Shown one piece after another: positions 45,283 through 54,391 of a stretch of DNA of 64,000 bases. The first letter of the stretch is position 1. Each line of letters begins with the position of its first letter. The position numbers were made by a program, and so were the translations under genes. The notes beneath the pieces were generated by a model, which saw only the letters and a program-made list of their open reading frames with translations, had not been told where the DNA came from and ran no database searches. This stretch comes from Pedobacter hiemivivus (GTDB lineage Bacteria > Bacteroidota > Bacteroidia > Sphingobacteriales > Sphingobacteriaceae). The DNA lies in NCBI RefSeq assembly GCF_004331685.1, contig NZ_SJSM01000019.1, positions 24,807-88,806 on the forward strand, written 5' to 3'.

Positions 45283-46608
45283 ATGGAGCAACATTTCCCA
45301 AAAGGCAGCAAACCAAGAATTGTTATTATAGGAGGCGGATTTGGCGGCATCGAATTAGCCAAAAAACTGTGTAGTAAACCGGTCGAAGTGATCATGCTTG
45401 ACAAACACAATTACCATACTTTTCAGCCTTTGCTTTACCAGGTGGCTACCGGAGGTCTAGAGGCTGATTCTATCGCTTTTCCATTAAGAAAGATCTTTAA
45501 GGGGCATAAAAACTTGTCCTTTAGAGTAACTGAAGTAAAAAAGGTAGATGCCGGCAAAAACACCATTGAGACAACTATTGGTGCAATTGAATATGATTAC
45601 CTCGTATTGGCTACCGGATCTACAAGCAACTTTTTTGGGCAAGACGAGATTGAGCGCAATGCCATGCCCATGAAATCTATTCCCGAAGCCTTAAACCTGA
45701 GAAGCTTAATTTTGCAAAATCTGGAAGCTGCCCAAATTCCTGGAAATCCAGAATTAAAGAAACAGTTGATGAACTTTGTAGTCGTTGGCGGTGGACCTAC
45801 CGGCGTGGAGACTGCTGGGGCATTGGCCGAGTTGAAGAAACACGTACTAAGAAGTGATTATCCTGATCTGAACATTAACGATGTAAATATATATTTGATT
45901 GAGGGATCGCCAGAATTGTTAGGCAACATGTCTGTTCAATCTCAGCAAAAATCTGCTGAATTTTTAGCGGAGCTGGGTGTAATCATCATGAACAATTCCA
46001 GAGTTCAAGCTTATGATGGTAAGGTCTTAAGCTTGCTTGACGGTCAACATATCCCCTCCTCAACAGTAATCTGGTCGGCCGGCGTAAAAGGTGTAGTGCT
46101 TGACGGACTGAACCCCGAAATCATAGTCAGAGGAAACCGATTGAAGGTAAATGAAGTAAACCTGGTTGATGGTTATAGAAACATTTATGCCATTGGTGAC
46201 GTTGCTGCTATGATCACTGAAGAATTTCCAAATGGCCACCCCGGTGTAGCCCCTGCTGCCATACAACAAGGCAAATTACTGGCTAAAAACCTATTAAACA
46301 TCATTCAGAAAAGACCGCTAGAGCCTTTTGAATATATCGACAAAGGCACAATGGCCACTGTTGGAAGGAACAGAGCAGTGGTGGACCTACATAAAATCAG
46401 ATTCCAGGGGGTATTTGCCTGGTTTACCTGGATGTTCGTACATTTGATGACGTTAGTAGGGTTTAGAAATAAACTGGTGGTATTTGTAAACTGGGTATGG
46501 AGCTATTTTAGCTACGACAGAGGTACAAGATTGATTATTCGCCCATTTATCCGCCCCAAAGACTTAGAAGAAATATCTACCCCTCATGACTCAACAACAA
46601 ACCATTAA
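45283..46608 (+). CDS. ndh: Type II NADH dehydrogenase (NDH-2)
   Basis: Non-proton-pumping NADH:quinone oxidoreductase bound to the inner face of the membrane. The FAD loop is IIGGGFGGIELAKKL at 15; the NAD(P)H loop is VVVGGGPTGVETAGAL near 167. YHTFQPLLYQVATGGLEADSIAFPLR is the NDH-2 signature, and IYAIGDVA near the C-terminus binds FAD. Amphipathic hydrophobic segments at 370-405 probably anchor it. Length 441. Its last 23 bp overlap the start of the HMG-CoA lyase gene. Confidence 0.93.
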   Translation: MEQHFPKGSKPRIVIIGGGFGGIELAKKLCSKPVEVIMLDKHNYHTFQPLLYQVATGGLEADSIAFPLRKIFKGHKNLSFRVTEVKKVDAGKNTIETTIGAIEYDYLVLATGSTSNFFGQDEIERNAMPMKSIPEALNLRSLILQNLEAAQIPGNPELKKQLMNFVVVGGGPTGVETAGALAELKKHVLRSDYPDLNINDVNIYLIEGSPELLGNMSVQSQQKSAEFLAELGVIIMNNSRVQAYDGKVLSLLDGQHIPSSTVIWSAGVKGVVLDGLNPEIIVRGNRLKVNEVNLVDGYRNIYAIGDVAAMITEEFPNGHPGVAPAAIQQGKLLAKNLLNIIQKRPLEPFEYIDKGTMATVGRNRAVVDLHKIRFQGVFAWFTWMFVHLMTLVGFRNKLVVFVNWVWSYFSYDRGTRLIIRPFIRPKDLEEISTPHDSTTNH

Positions 46609-47467
46609 ACTAATTGAATGTCCGCGTGATGCGATGCAGGGCATTCACGATTTTATAGATACCGATCTAAAAGCTGCTTATATTAATTTACTGCTACAGG
46701 TAGGATTTGACACCATAGATTTTGGGAGTTTTGTTTCGCCAAAGGCCATTCCACAGTTGCGGGATACTGCTGAAGTACTGTCGAAACTGGATTTAGGAAA
46801 CACTTCATCAAAGCTACTGGCCATTATAGCTAATTTAAGAGGCGCTGAAGAGGCTGCTGCACATCCGGAGATCAGCTACCTCGGTTTTCCTTTTTCGATC
46901 TCTGAAACGTTCCAACAACGCAATACGAATTCCAGCATTGCTCAATCGCTGGAAACGGTAAAGCAGCTGTTAGAATTGTGCAGCAAACGTGATAAAACAG
47001 CTGTGATCTATTTGTCTATGGGCTTTGGAAATCCTTATGGGGATGAATGGAATGTGGAAATTGTAGAAAGATGGGCGGATGAACTGGTGCAAAATGGAGC
47101 AAAGATACTGGCCTTATCTGATACCACCGGAGTATCAACTCCTGAAAAGATAAAAGAAATCCTCCCTTCATTGGTTAAGCGTTTTGAGCATACTGACCCA
47201 GCTAAAAATATTGAAATAGGCCTCCATTTACACAGTACCCCTTATACCCGCTTTGAAAAAATACAGGCTGCTTATGAAAGTGGCTGTAAGCGTTTTGACA
47301 GCGCTTTAAAAGGTTTTGGCGGCTGTCCAATGGCTACAGACGATTTAACTGGCAATATGGCTACAGAAGATCTGATCAGTTACCTAAACAGTAAAGGGGA
47401 GCTATTAAACTTGAATATGGATAAATGGCAGGAAGCTTTGCGCTTCTCTGGCAAGGTATTTTTATAG
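46586..47467 (+). CDS. Hydroxymethylglutaryl-CoA lyase-family protein
   Basis: HMGL-like TIM barrel with CPRDAMQGI at the start, the metal-binding Asp of the family in this position, LHLHSTPYTRFEKI, and GFGGCPMATDDLTGN carrying the catalytic Cys loop. These fit HMG-CoA lyase, which splits HMG-CoA into acetyl-CoA and acetoacetate at the end of leucine breakdown. Length 293. It starts 23 bp inside ndh in another frame and ends stop-to-stop with the GNAT gene. Other HMGL-like activities cannot be excluded. Confidence 0.82.
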   Translation: MTQQQTIKLIECPRDAMQGIHDFIDTDLKAAYINLLLQVGFDTIDFGSFVSPKAIPQLRDTAEVLSKLDLGNTSSKLLAIIANLRGAEEAAAHPEISYLGFPFSISETFQQRNTNSSIAQSLETVKQLLELCSKRDKTAVIYLSMGFGNPYGDEWNVEIVERWADELVQNGAKILALSDTTGVSTPEKIKEILPSLVKRFEHTDPAKNIEIGLHLHSTPYTRFEKIQAAYESGCKRFDSALKGFGGCPMATDDLTGNMATEDLISYLNSKGELLNLNMDKWQEALRFSGKVFL

Positions 47468-47890
47468 CACTTTCTTTACCATTTTAAAGTGCTGGATTCC
47501 GGCTTCTTCAAACTGTTCACCTTCGGCCACAAAACCAAAACGGGAGTATAAACGCACGGCATCCAGCTGGGCATTCAGGTAAATGTACCGGGCACTTTCT
47601 GGCAAATCAGCAAGTGCTGCTGCAACCAAGGCCTGTCCTATCCTTTTACCTCTAAATTCTTTAAGCACAGCAAACCGTTCCAATTTATAACCGGCATCGG
47701 TTTTACGCCAGCGACAGGCACCACAGGGTATACCGTTTATCTCGGCAAGAAAATGGGTTGACACATCCTCATTTTCCCATTCCAATTCAGGCGGACAGTT
47801 CTGTTCTTCAACAAATACTTTTTTCCTAATGGCAAAAGCCTTTTCTAATTCTTCCTTATTTTTTATCTTGTTTACGAGCAGTGCTTCCAT
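47462..47890 (-). CDS. GNAT-family N-acetyltransferase
   Basis: ElaA/YjcF-like GNAT, 142 residues. FAIRKKVFVEEQNCPPELEWENED at the start in two parts, CGACRWR, LERFAVLKEFRGKRIGQALV (the acetyl-CoA loop RGKRIGQ), and LYSRFGFVAEGEQFEEAGI are typical. Substrate unknown. The ATG overlaps the previous gene on this strand by 35 bp. The stop abuts the HMG-CoA lyase stop with no room for a terminator. Confidence 0.88.
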   Translation of the reverse strand: MEALLVNKIKNKEELEKAFAIRKKVFVEEQNCPPELEWENEDVSTHFLAEINGIPCGACRWRKTDAGYKLERFAVLKEFRGKRIGQALVAAALADLPESARYIYLNAQLDAVRLYSRFGFVAEGEQFEEAGIQHFKMVKKVL

Positions 47891-48353
47891 GGCGTTTTCT
47901 TGATATCTTTATTATTTCACTTTTTATTTCGTGGAGTTCTTCTGCCGCATCTATGGAGTGTGAGCTATGGATATCACTTTCCTCTTTAGCCAGTTCCGCC
48001 AAGGTTACATAAAATTTATGCAACTGATCCAACTCTCGTTCTGTCAGGTCTTCAATATCAACCATCCTGTTGCTAGCACGTTCATGAGCGGCGATTAATT
48101 CATTCAATTTTAGCTGAATCGCCTTTCCATCCTTATTCTGCGCTTTTTGAATTAAAAAAACCATCAGAAAGGTAATAATGGTCGTTCCTGTATTGATGAC
48201 CAACTGCCAGGTTTCTGAATAATTAAATACAGGTCCGGTTAGTGCCCATATCACCACTATAGCGGTAGCGGAAATAAAAGCAGCTGAACTACCTGTAAAG
48301 TTAGTTGCAGCATTCGCAAAACGCTCGAACAAGCTATTGTTACTTTTTTTCAT
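47856..48353 (-). CDS. Low-affinity iron permease family protein
   Basis: 165 residues with two or three membrane helices (about 25-45, 50-70) in the pattern SSAAFISATAIVVIWALTGP and INTGTTIITFLMVFLIQ, which is the low-affinity Fe2+ permease/DUF family seen in bacteria, then a charged helix (about 75-130, KAIQLKLNELIAAHERASNRM, ERELDQLHKFYVTL). Real iron transport is not established for this group. It overlaps the GNAT gene by 35 bp. Confidence 0.85.
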   Translation of the reverse strand: MKKSNNSLFERFANAATNFTGSSAAFISATAIVVIWALTGPVFNYSETWQLVINTGTTIITFLMVFLIQKAQNKDGKAIQLKLNELIAAHERASNRMVDIEDLTERELDQLHKFYVTLAELAKEESDIHSSHSIDAAEELHEIKSEIIKISRKRHGSTARKQDKK

Positions 48354-48404
48354 CTAAGAGAATAAATACGATTAGATTAATCCTATTAACCAAATATACT
48401 AACA

Positions 48405-48445
48405 CAAAAAAAGCGCCACAAGATTGATCTTGCAGCGCTTTTATA
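48405..48445 (-). terminator. Intrinsic terminator of the aldolase gene
   Basis: Stem AAAAGCGC/GCGCTTTT with inner CAAGAT/ATCTTG. Read on the minus strand it ends in seven T, 20 bases after the aldolase stop. Confidence 0.8.
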
Positions 48446-48460
48446 TTTTATATGGTGATA

Positions 48461-49540
48461 TTATAATTTATCGCTAGCGTTTCTGCAGTTTAAATCTTCG
48501 AATGCCTGTGTTAAGCGTTTAACAAATTGCTCTTCGCCTTTACGCAACCAAACACGTGGATCATAATATTTCTTATTTGGTTTATCTTCGCCATCCGGGT
48601 TACCGATTTGTGCTTGAAGATAAGCCTCATTAGCTTTATAATAGTCCAAAATACCTTCCCACATTGCCCATTGCATATCAGTATCGATATTCATTTTAAT
48701 GGCTCCATAAGAAATTGCTTCTCTAATTTCTTCTTGTGAAGAACCTGATCCACCATGGAATACAAAGTTGATTGGTTTTTCAGCAGTAAGATTGAATTTC
48801 TCTTTGATGAAATCTTGAGAATTTTTAAGAATTACTGGTTGTAACTTAACATTACCTGGTTTGTACACACCGTGAACATTACCAAATGCTGCTGCAACCG
48901 TAAATTTGTCACTTACTTTACTCAACTCTTCGTAAGCATAAGCTACTTCAGAAGGTTGTGTATATAATTTAGAACTATCTACATCACTGTTGTCTACACC
49001 GTCTTCCTCGCCACCAGTAACTCCTAGTTCGATTTCGATGGTCATGCCCATTTTAGCCATACGCGCTAAATATTTAGCAGAGATCTCCATGTTTTCTTCG
49101 ATTGATTCCTCCGAAAGATCTAACATATGTGATGAGAATAGTGGTTTACCATGCTCAGCGAAGAATTTCTCGCCGTGGTCTAACAATCCATCAATCCATG
49201 GTAATAACTTCTTAGCAGCATGATCTGTATGTAATACTACTGCTACTCCATAATGTTCTGCCAATAAATGAACATGCTTAGCTGCAGATACTGCACCTAA
49301 TACACATGCGTTCAAATTGTCATTATTTAATGTTTTTCCTGCATAAAACTGCGCTCCACCATTAGACAACTGGATCATAACAGGTGAATTAACTGCTTTC
49401 GCTGTTTCCATTACCGCATTAATGGTGTTGGTTCCTGTCACGTTAACTGCCGGTAAAGCAAACTGATGTTTCTTAGCCTGCTCAAATAATTCCTGAACAG
49501 CATCTCCGTAAATTACGCCTTTATAGCCTTTTAAACTCAT
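48461..49540 (-). CDS. fbaA: Class II fructose-bisphosphate aldolase
   Basis: Zinc-dependent aldolase of glycolysis and gluconeogenesis, class IIA by length (359) and insert. VVLHTDHAAKKLLPWIDGLL (metal His and catalytic Asp), EIELGVTGGEEDGVDN, AAFGNVHGVYKPGNVKL and FVFHGGSGSSQEEIREAI are all standard. I start at ATG 49540 (MSLKGYKGVIYGD); upstream residues in the open frame have no family support. Divergent from accD. Confidence 0.94.
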   Translation of the reverse strand: MSLKGYKGVIYGDAVQELFEQAKKHQFALPAVNVTGTNTINAVMETAKAVNSPVMIQLSNGGAQFYAGKTLNNDNLNACVLGAVSAAKHVHLLAEHYGVAVVLHTDHAAKKLLPWIDGLLDHGEKFFAEHGKPLFSSHMLDLSEESIEENMEISAKYLARMAKMGMTIEIELGVTGGEEDGVDNSDVDSSKLYTQPSEVAYAYEELSKVSDKFTVAAAFGNVHGVYKPGNVKLQPVILKNSQDFIKEKFNLTAEKPINFVFHGGSGSSQEEIREAISYGAIKMNIDTDMQWAMWEGILDYYKANEAYLQAQIGNPDGEDKPNKKYYDPRVWLRKGEEQFVKRLTQAFEDLNCRNASDKL

Positions 49541-49718
49541 TATTTTTAATTTTAGATATGCCGAAGTTATGAAAAATATCAAAGAGGCCAAGTTTATCCT
49601 TATTATTTTTTAACTAAACCATACTACACCACCAATCACAAATTCTTCTTATGAAAACTACCTTAAACTGTTCTAATTTTTTTTTGTTTCTTTGTACTCG
49701 CATTTTTCAACAAATAAC

Positions 49719-50564
49719 ATGGCTTGGTTTAAGAGAGAAAAAAAAGGTATCAGTACATTAACGGAAGAAAAGAAAGAGGCACCAGATGGTTTATGGAACA
49801 AGTGCCCAAATTGCAAGAAAGCGTTACACAGTGCAGACCTTGTAGAAAATAAATATGTTTGCCAATACTGCAGCTATCATTTGCGGGTTGGTTCTAAAGA
49901 ATATTTTGAAGTATTATTTGATAATAATCAATTTACAGAACTATTTGCAGACCTGACATCAGGGGATCCATTGGAGTTCACGGACAGTAAACCATATAAA
50001 GATCGTTTGGTAGAAAGCATGGCTAAAACCGGCTTAAAAGACGCGATTAGGGCTGCTCACGGTAAAGTCGAAGGTGAAGACCTGATGGTTGCCTGTATGG
50101 ACTTTAATTTCATTGGTGGATCTATGGGATCGGTAGTCGGCGAAAAGATTGCCCGTTCTATTGATTACAGCATTAAACACAAAATCCCTTTCCTGATGAT
50201 TTCAAAATCAGGTGGTGCAAGGATGATGGAAGCTGCATTTTCATTAATGCAAATGGCTAAGACTTCAGCTAAACTGGCTTTATTAAGTCAGGCTAAAGTT
50301 CCATACATCTCTTTATTAACCGACCCAACTACAGGTGGTGTTACTGCATCATATGCTATGCTTGGCGATATTAATATTGCTGAACCAGGCTCATTGATCG
50401 GTTTTGCCGGTCCAAGGGTAATTAAAGAAACGATTAAAAAAGATTTGCCTAAGGGTTTCCAAACTGCTGAGTTTGTTTTGGAACATGGCTTTTTAGATTT
50501 TATCGTTGATCGTAGGGAAATGAAAGCAAAGCTGGCGACATTCCTTAAAATGATGAAGCACTAA
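49719..50564 (+). CDS. accD: Acetyl-CoA carboxylase carboxyltransferase subunit beta
   Basis: Zinc-ribbon subunit of the acetyl-CoA carboxylase carboxyltransferase, first step of fatty acid synthesis. The zinc ribbon is intact: CPNCKK at about 30 and CQYC about 18 residues later. The crotonase fold shows SKSGGARMMEAAFSLMQM, SLLTDPTTGGVTASYAMLGD and GFAGPRVIKET. Start at ATG 49719 (MAWFKREKK), nine codons into the open frame. Length 281. AccA is not in the window. Closed by a strong terminator. Confidence 0.95.
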   Translation: MAWFKREKKGISTLTEEKKEAPDGLWNKCPNCKKALHSADLVENKYVCQYCSYHLRVGSKEYFEVLFDNNQFTELFADLTSGDPLEFTDSKPYKDRLVESMAKTGLKDAIRAAHGKVEGEDLMVACMDFNFIGGSMGSVVGEKIARSIDYSIKHKIPFLMISKSGGARMMEAAFSLMQMAKTSAKLALLSQAKVPYISLLTDPTTGGVTASYAMLGDINIAEPGSLIGFAGPRVIKETIKKDLPKGFQTAEFVLEHGFLDFIVDRREMKAKLATFLKMMKH

Positions 50565-50580
50565 GGGTTTTAATTCATAT

Positions 50581-50622
50581 AAAAAAGAAGGGTTTGTGTA
50601 TGCACACAAACCCTTCTTTTTT
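50581..50622. terminator. Bidirectional terminator after accD
   Basis: Perfect 19-bp stem with arms 50581-50599 and 50604-50622 and an ATGC loop; six A on the left and six T on the right, so it can serve both accD and the minus-strand small gene. Confidence 0.9.
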
Positions 50623-50629
50623 AATCTGA

Positions 50630-50878
50630 TTATATATCTCTTCCTGGTGTAGTTCCAGGTTCATGCCCAGGTCCAAGTGGTCTAGTCTTTCTTTTTGGTC
50701 TTATGATGAAATCGGCCCTTCCCGCTATAGAAGAGGTTTCTCCACTCGTTGCCTCCCGCTCAGTGATCGGATCTCCTGTCTCTTTATAAACAGTTTTTCT
50801 ATGCGCATGTTTTGTATGCGTATCCTCTTCTGGCACTACTTTTTCGTCCTCACCTTTTTTTGTAGTTTTCATATGCAA
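50630..50878 (-). CDS. Small charged hypothetical protein
   Basis: 82 residues, or 80 from the second Met at 50872. No signal peptide, membrane helix or known domain. The N-terminal half is rich in Lys, Glu and His; the C-terminus is basic and Gly/Pro-rich (RPKRKTRPLGPGHEPG). It fits neatly between the accD terminator and the cysteine desulfurase region, and the reverse-strand frame over it looks less protein-like. Whether it is expressed is unproven. Confidence 0.5.
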   Translation of the reverse strand: MHMKTTKKGEDEKVVPEEDTHTKHAHRKTVYKETGDPITEREATSGETSSIAGRADFIIRPKRKTRPLGPGHEPGTTPGRDI

Positions 50879-50945
50879 AAGTATTTATGATAAGAAAATC
50901 CTGTTTCCTATGCCATAAACAATTCTGACGCTTCTTCTGTTTTAA

Positions 50946-52094
50946 TTAAACAGTAATGTTTTTATCCACAATCTCCTTAACTTTCTCTACTACAAAATCG
51001 AGCTCTGCTTTGGTATTGTATTTACTGAAGGAGAACCGCACTGACGGTCTGTTCGGATCAGCATGAATGCCTGTAAGCACATGAGAGCCAATGTTTGACC
51101 CTGATGAACATGCACTGCCACCTGAAGCGGAAACGCCATTAATATCCAGGTTAAACAACAACATATCAGCCATATCCATTTCCGGGAAAGAAACATTTAA
51201 TACGGTATACAAACTCTTGTCAGGATCAGTTTCCCCATTAAAGGCAATACCTGGTATTTCTGCAAGCAATTTATCTTTCATATAGCTTTTCAGCTCCTGA
51301 ATGTGGTTTTGGTGTTGTTCCATTTCTGCATAGGCAATTTCCAATGCTTTGGCCAATCCAACAATTCCATATACGTTTTCGGTACCACCACGCATGTTAC
51401 GCTCTTGTGCACCACCAAAAATCATCGGACTAATTTTAACATTATGGTTTACAAACAAGAAACCTACACCTTTAGGTCCATGCAATTTATGAGCTGCACA
51501 AACAATAAAATGCGCTTTCAGCTTTCTCACATCATGAACATAATGTCCCATGGTTTGTACCGTATCGCAATGATAAATGGCATTGTAAGTTTCGCAAAGG
51601 TCTCCTACCTTTTCTATATCCGTTAAAGTCCCTAATTCATTATTGGCATGCATTAAGGAAACGAAAGAACGTTCGTTGTTTTTAAGTAACTCTTCCAGAT
51701 GATTATAGTCTACATTGCCTTTTTCATCAATATCTACAAAACTCAACTTATCAATCACCCCTTGCTTTAAAAGGCTTTCTAAGGTATGCTCAACCGCATG
51801 ATGTTCTATTTTAGTCGTAATAGCATGCTTAATATTAAAAGCAGCTATACCACAGCGAATGGCCGTATTATCAGCTTCTGTACCACCCGAAGTAAAAAAT
51901 ACCTCGGCAGGTGTTGCATTTAACAATCCAGACACCGTTTTCCTTGCTTTTTCAATCAAGGTACGTACTTCGCGGCCCTGAGCATGGATAGAAGAAGGGT
52001 TACCGTAATAATTGCTCATTACATTCAGCATTTCGGCCATCACTTCTTTATCTAAAGGAGTGGTTGCTGCATTATCTAAATAAATCCTTTCCAT
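50946..52094 (-). CDS. Cysteine desulfurase (NifS/IscS family)
   Basis: PLP enzyme that takes sulfur from cysteine for Fe-S clusters and thio-cofactors. IYLDNAATTPLD at 4, YYGNPSSIH, TSGGTEADNTAI, the PLP lysine in AAHKLHGPKGVGFL near 199, and the sulfur-accepting Cys in SGGSACSSGSNIGSHVL near 322. The S-x-x-C loop is long and IscS/NifS-like rather than SufS-like. Length 382. It lies 6 bp downstream of glmM. Confidence 0.92.
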   Translation of the reverse strand: MERIYLDNAATTPLDKEVMAEMLNVMSNYYGNPSSIHAQGREVRTLIEKARKTVSGLLNATPAEVFFTSGGTEADNTAIRCGIAAFNIKHAITTKIEHHAVEHTLESLLKQGVIDKLSFVDIDEKGNVDYNHLEELLKNNERSFVSLMHANNELGTLTDIEKVGDLCETYNAIYHCDTVQTMGHYVHDVRKLKAHFIVCAAHKLHGPKGVGFLFVNHNVKISPMIFGGAQERNMRGGTENVYGIVGLAKALEIAYAEMEQHQNHIQELKSYMKDKLLAEIPGIAFNGETDPDKSLYTVLNVSFPEMDMADMLLFNLDINGVSASGGSACSSGSNIGSHVLTGIHADPNRPSVRFSFSKYNTKAELDFVVEKVKEIVDKNITV

Positions 52095-52100
52095 TTCCCC

Positions 52101-53489
52101 TTAGTTCAGTTTTAATATTTCTTTGATATCGGATATGATCTTTGTGGCCAGGTTTTCCGCTACAGTTTCCGTTCCAGCTTCGCTATAAATTCGGATAATT
52201 GGTTCTGTGTTAGAGCGACGCAAGTGTACCCATTCCTTATCAAATTCAATCTTCAATCCATCGATCGTTGAATTTGGCTGATTTTTATATTTCTCCTGTA
52301 CTTTTACCAATAAGGCATCAATATCCATCTCTGGAGTTAAAGTGATCTTATTTTTAGAAATATAGTATTCAGGATAGCTTTTACGCATTAGGGAAATAGA
52401 CTTTCCAAATTTTGCAAGGTGTGTTAAGAACAATGCAATGCCCACTAAAGCGTCGCGACCATAATGCAATTCCGGATAAATGATACCACCATTACCCTCA
52501 CCACCAATCACTGCATTTGTTGCTTTCATTTGATTCACAACATTCACCTCACCTACTGCTGATGCATGGTATTCGCCACCTGCCTTTTCAGCAACATCAC
52601 GTAATGCCCTGGTCGAGGACAGGTTAGAGACTGCATTGCCTGGTGTATTTTGAAGAATATAATCGGCCACTGCTACCAGTGTATATTCTTCGCCAAACAT
52701 CTCTCCATCTTCACAAACAAAGCACAAACGATCTACATCCGGATCTACTACAATACCTAAATCAGCCTGTTTGCTCTGTACAACCTTAGCAATTTCAGTC
52801 AAATTCTCCGGCAATGGCTCAGGATTATGTGGGAAATGACCATTTGGTTCACAATATAACTCGTAAATGGTCTCTACACCTAAAGCTCTTAATAAGGCTG
52901 GAACAAATATCCCCCCCGTAGAATTCACACAATCAATAGCTATTTTAAAATTAGCTTTCTTGATCGCGGCAACATCAACCAATGGCAAAGCCAGGATAAT
53001 GTCTATATGTTTTTGCAAATAAGTATCATTGGCAATTACCTGACCAAGGCTATCTACGTCAGCGAATTCAAATTCGGATTTTTCAGCGATATCCAACACT
53101 TCTTTCCCATCTGCATCACTAATAAACTCGCCTTTTTCGTTTAACAATTTAAGGGCATTCCATTGTTTAGGGTTATGACTTGCGGTCAAAATGATCCCAC
53201 CACCTGCCTTTTCCATAGGAACGGCAATTTCTACTGTGGGTGTTGTTGATAAACCAAGATCTATGACTTCAATACCCAATCCTTGCAAGGTTCCTATAAC
53301 AAGGTTATTGACCATTTCGCCTGATATCCTGGCATCACGACCAAGAACAATCCTTTTAATGTTGGTTTTGTTAATTACCCACGAGCCATAAGCTGCAGTA
53401 AATTTTACAATATCAATGGGGGTCAAACCATTGCCGGCCACGCCGCCAATTGTGCCCCTTATGCCGGAGATAGATTTTATTAGTGTCAA
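52101..53489 (-). CDS. glmM: Phosphoglucosamine mutase
   Basis: Alpha-D-phosphohexomutase; converts glucosamine-6-P to glucosamine-1-P for UDP-GlcNAc, which MurA then uses. The phospho-Ser loop is ILTASHNPKQWNALKLL at about 97, metal site DPDVDRLCF at about 243, sugar loop GEGNGGIIYPELHYGRDALV, phosphate-binding RRSNTEPIIRIYSEA. Length 462. Phosphomannomutase activity is the other option; the ASHNPxxWN loop fits GlmM of this phylum. A TATTTTTG box lies 18 bases upstream (53507-53514). Confidence 0.93.
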   Translation of the reverse strand: MTLIKSISGIRGTIGGVAGNGLTPIDIVKFTAAYGSWVINKTNIKRIVLGRDARISGEMVNNLVIGTLQGLGIEVIDLGLSTTPTVEIAVPMEKAGGGIILTASHNPKQWNALKLLNEKGEFISDADGKEVLDIAEKSEFEFADVDSLGQVIANDTYLQKHIDIILALPLVDVAAIKKANFKIAIDCVNSTGGIFVPALLRALGVETIYELYCEPNGHFPHNPEPLPENLTEIAKVVQSKQADLGIVVDPDVDRLCFVCEDGEMFGEEYTLVAVADYILQNTPGNAVSNLSSTRALRDVAEKAGGEYHASAVGEVNVVNQMKATNAVIGGEGNGGIIYPELHYGRDALVGIALFLTHLAKFGKSISLMRKSYPEYYISKNKITLTPEMDIDALLVKVQEKYKNQPNSTIDGLKIEFDKEWVHLRRSNTEPIIRIYSEAGTETVAENLATKIISDIKEILKLN

Positions 53490-53506
53490 TTCTGTTCAGT
53501 TTTCTT

Positions 53507-53514
53507 CAAAAATA
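53507..53514 (-). promoter_or_regulatory. Promoter -7 box for glmM
   Basis: Minus-strand TATTTTTG, 17 bases before the ATG, matching TAnnTTTG. Confidence 0.4.
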
Positions 53515-53620
53515 AGAAAAAATCAGGTAACCACTTATCTAACTTTGGTCATTATTATGCTAAATGCAGTTAAATTGCATTTACTACACAAAAAATCCTA
53601 TCGGTTGCAGAGCAAAACAC

Positions 53621-53628
53621 TATATTTG
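53621..53628 (+). promoter_or_regulatory. Promoter -7 box for the methyltransferase-PAP2-ZIP operon
   Basis: TATATTTG, 31 bases before the ATG at 53660. A TTG sits 13 bases upstream, closer than the usual spacing. Confidence 0.45.
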
Positions 53629-53659
53629 TCTTTTTCTAAACATCAAAAAGCAAAGCTAT

Positions 53660-54391
53660 ATGCAGCGTAAATGGTTTCAATATTGGTTCAACTCTCCTTA
53701 TTATCACATTCTTTACAGTCAACGGAATGATGCTGAGGCTGAATTTCTGATTGATAATTTATCGGCTTATTTAAAACCTGCAGCGGACTCCAGAATCCTG
53801 GATATTGCCTGTGGTCGCGGTCGCCATTCCATTTATCTGAACAAAAAAGGCTATGATGTAACTGGTATAGATCTTTCGGAACAAAGCATAAAATATGCGC
53901 AGCAGTTTGAACAAAAACGCCTTCATTTTTATGTTCATGACATGCGGAAGTTGTGTTTCATCAATTACTTCGACATTGCGATGAACCTTTTTACCAGCTT
54001 TGGGTATTTTGATACTGAAAAAGACCATGTAAATGCTTTAAAATCTTTCAGAAAAGGATTAAAGGCTGATGGGACATTGGTGATAGATTATTTTAATACT
54101 TTAAAGATTATTAAAAACCTTACACAGCAGGAAACCAAGACCGTCGACGGGATTGAATTTCATCTCAATAAGTTTGTTGCCAACGGTAAGATCATTAAGC
54201 ACATCAATTTCGAGCACCGCGATAAGCCTTATGCTTTTGAAGAACGTGTACAGGCTTTTGAATTAGCAGATTTTGAAAGAATGTTTGAGAAGAGCGGTTT
54301 ACAGATCGCGGCTAAGTTTGGCAGCTATGGCCTGGAAGCATTTGATGAAAACAAATCAGATCGTTTGATATTAATCTGCAAAAAGGCATGA
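53660..54391 (+). CDS. Class I SAM-dependent methyltransferase
   Basis: Methyltransferase of about 243 residues. SAM motif ILDIACGRGRHSIYL followed by VTGIDLSEQSIKYA. The start is the ATG at 53660 (MQRKWFQYWFNSPYYHILY), a conserved beginning in this phylum; upstream codons lack support. Substrate unknown. First of a three-gene unit: its stop overlaps the PAP2 start as ATGA. Confidence 0.87.
   Translation: MQRKWFQYWFNSPYYHILYSQRNDAEAEFLIDNLSAYLKPAADSRILDIACGRGRHSIYLNKKGYDVTGIDLSEQSIKYAQQFEQKRLHFYVHDMRKLCFINYFDIAMNLFTSFGYFDTEKDHVNALKSFRKGLKADGTLVIDYFNTLKIIKNLTQQETKTVDGIEFHLNKFVANGKIIKHINFEHRDKPYAFEERVQAFELADFERMFEKSGLQIAAKFGSYGLEAFDENKSDRLILICKKA

Noticed and set aside
50663..50890. Plus-strand frame opposite the small charged protein
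   Set aside because: Starts just after the accD terminator and reads as unusual Ser/Arg/Phe mixture; the minus-strand frame is the better candidate.
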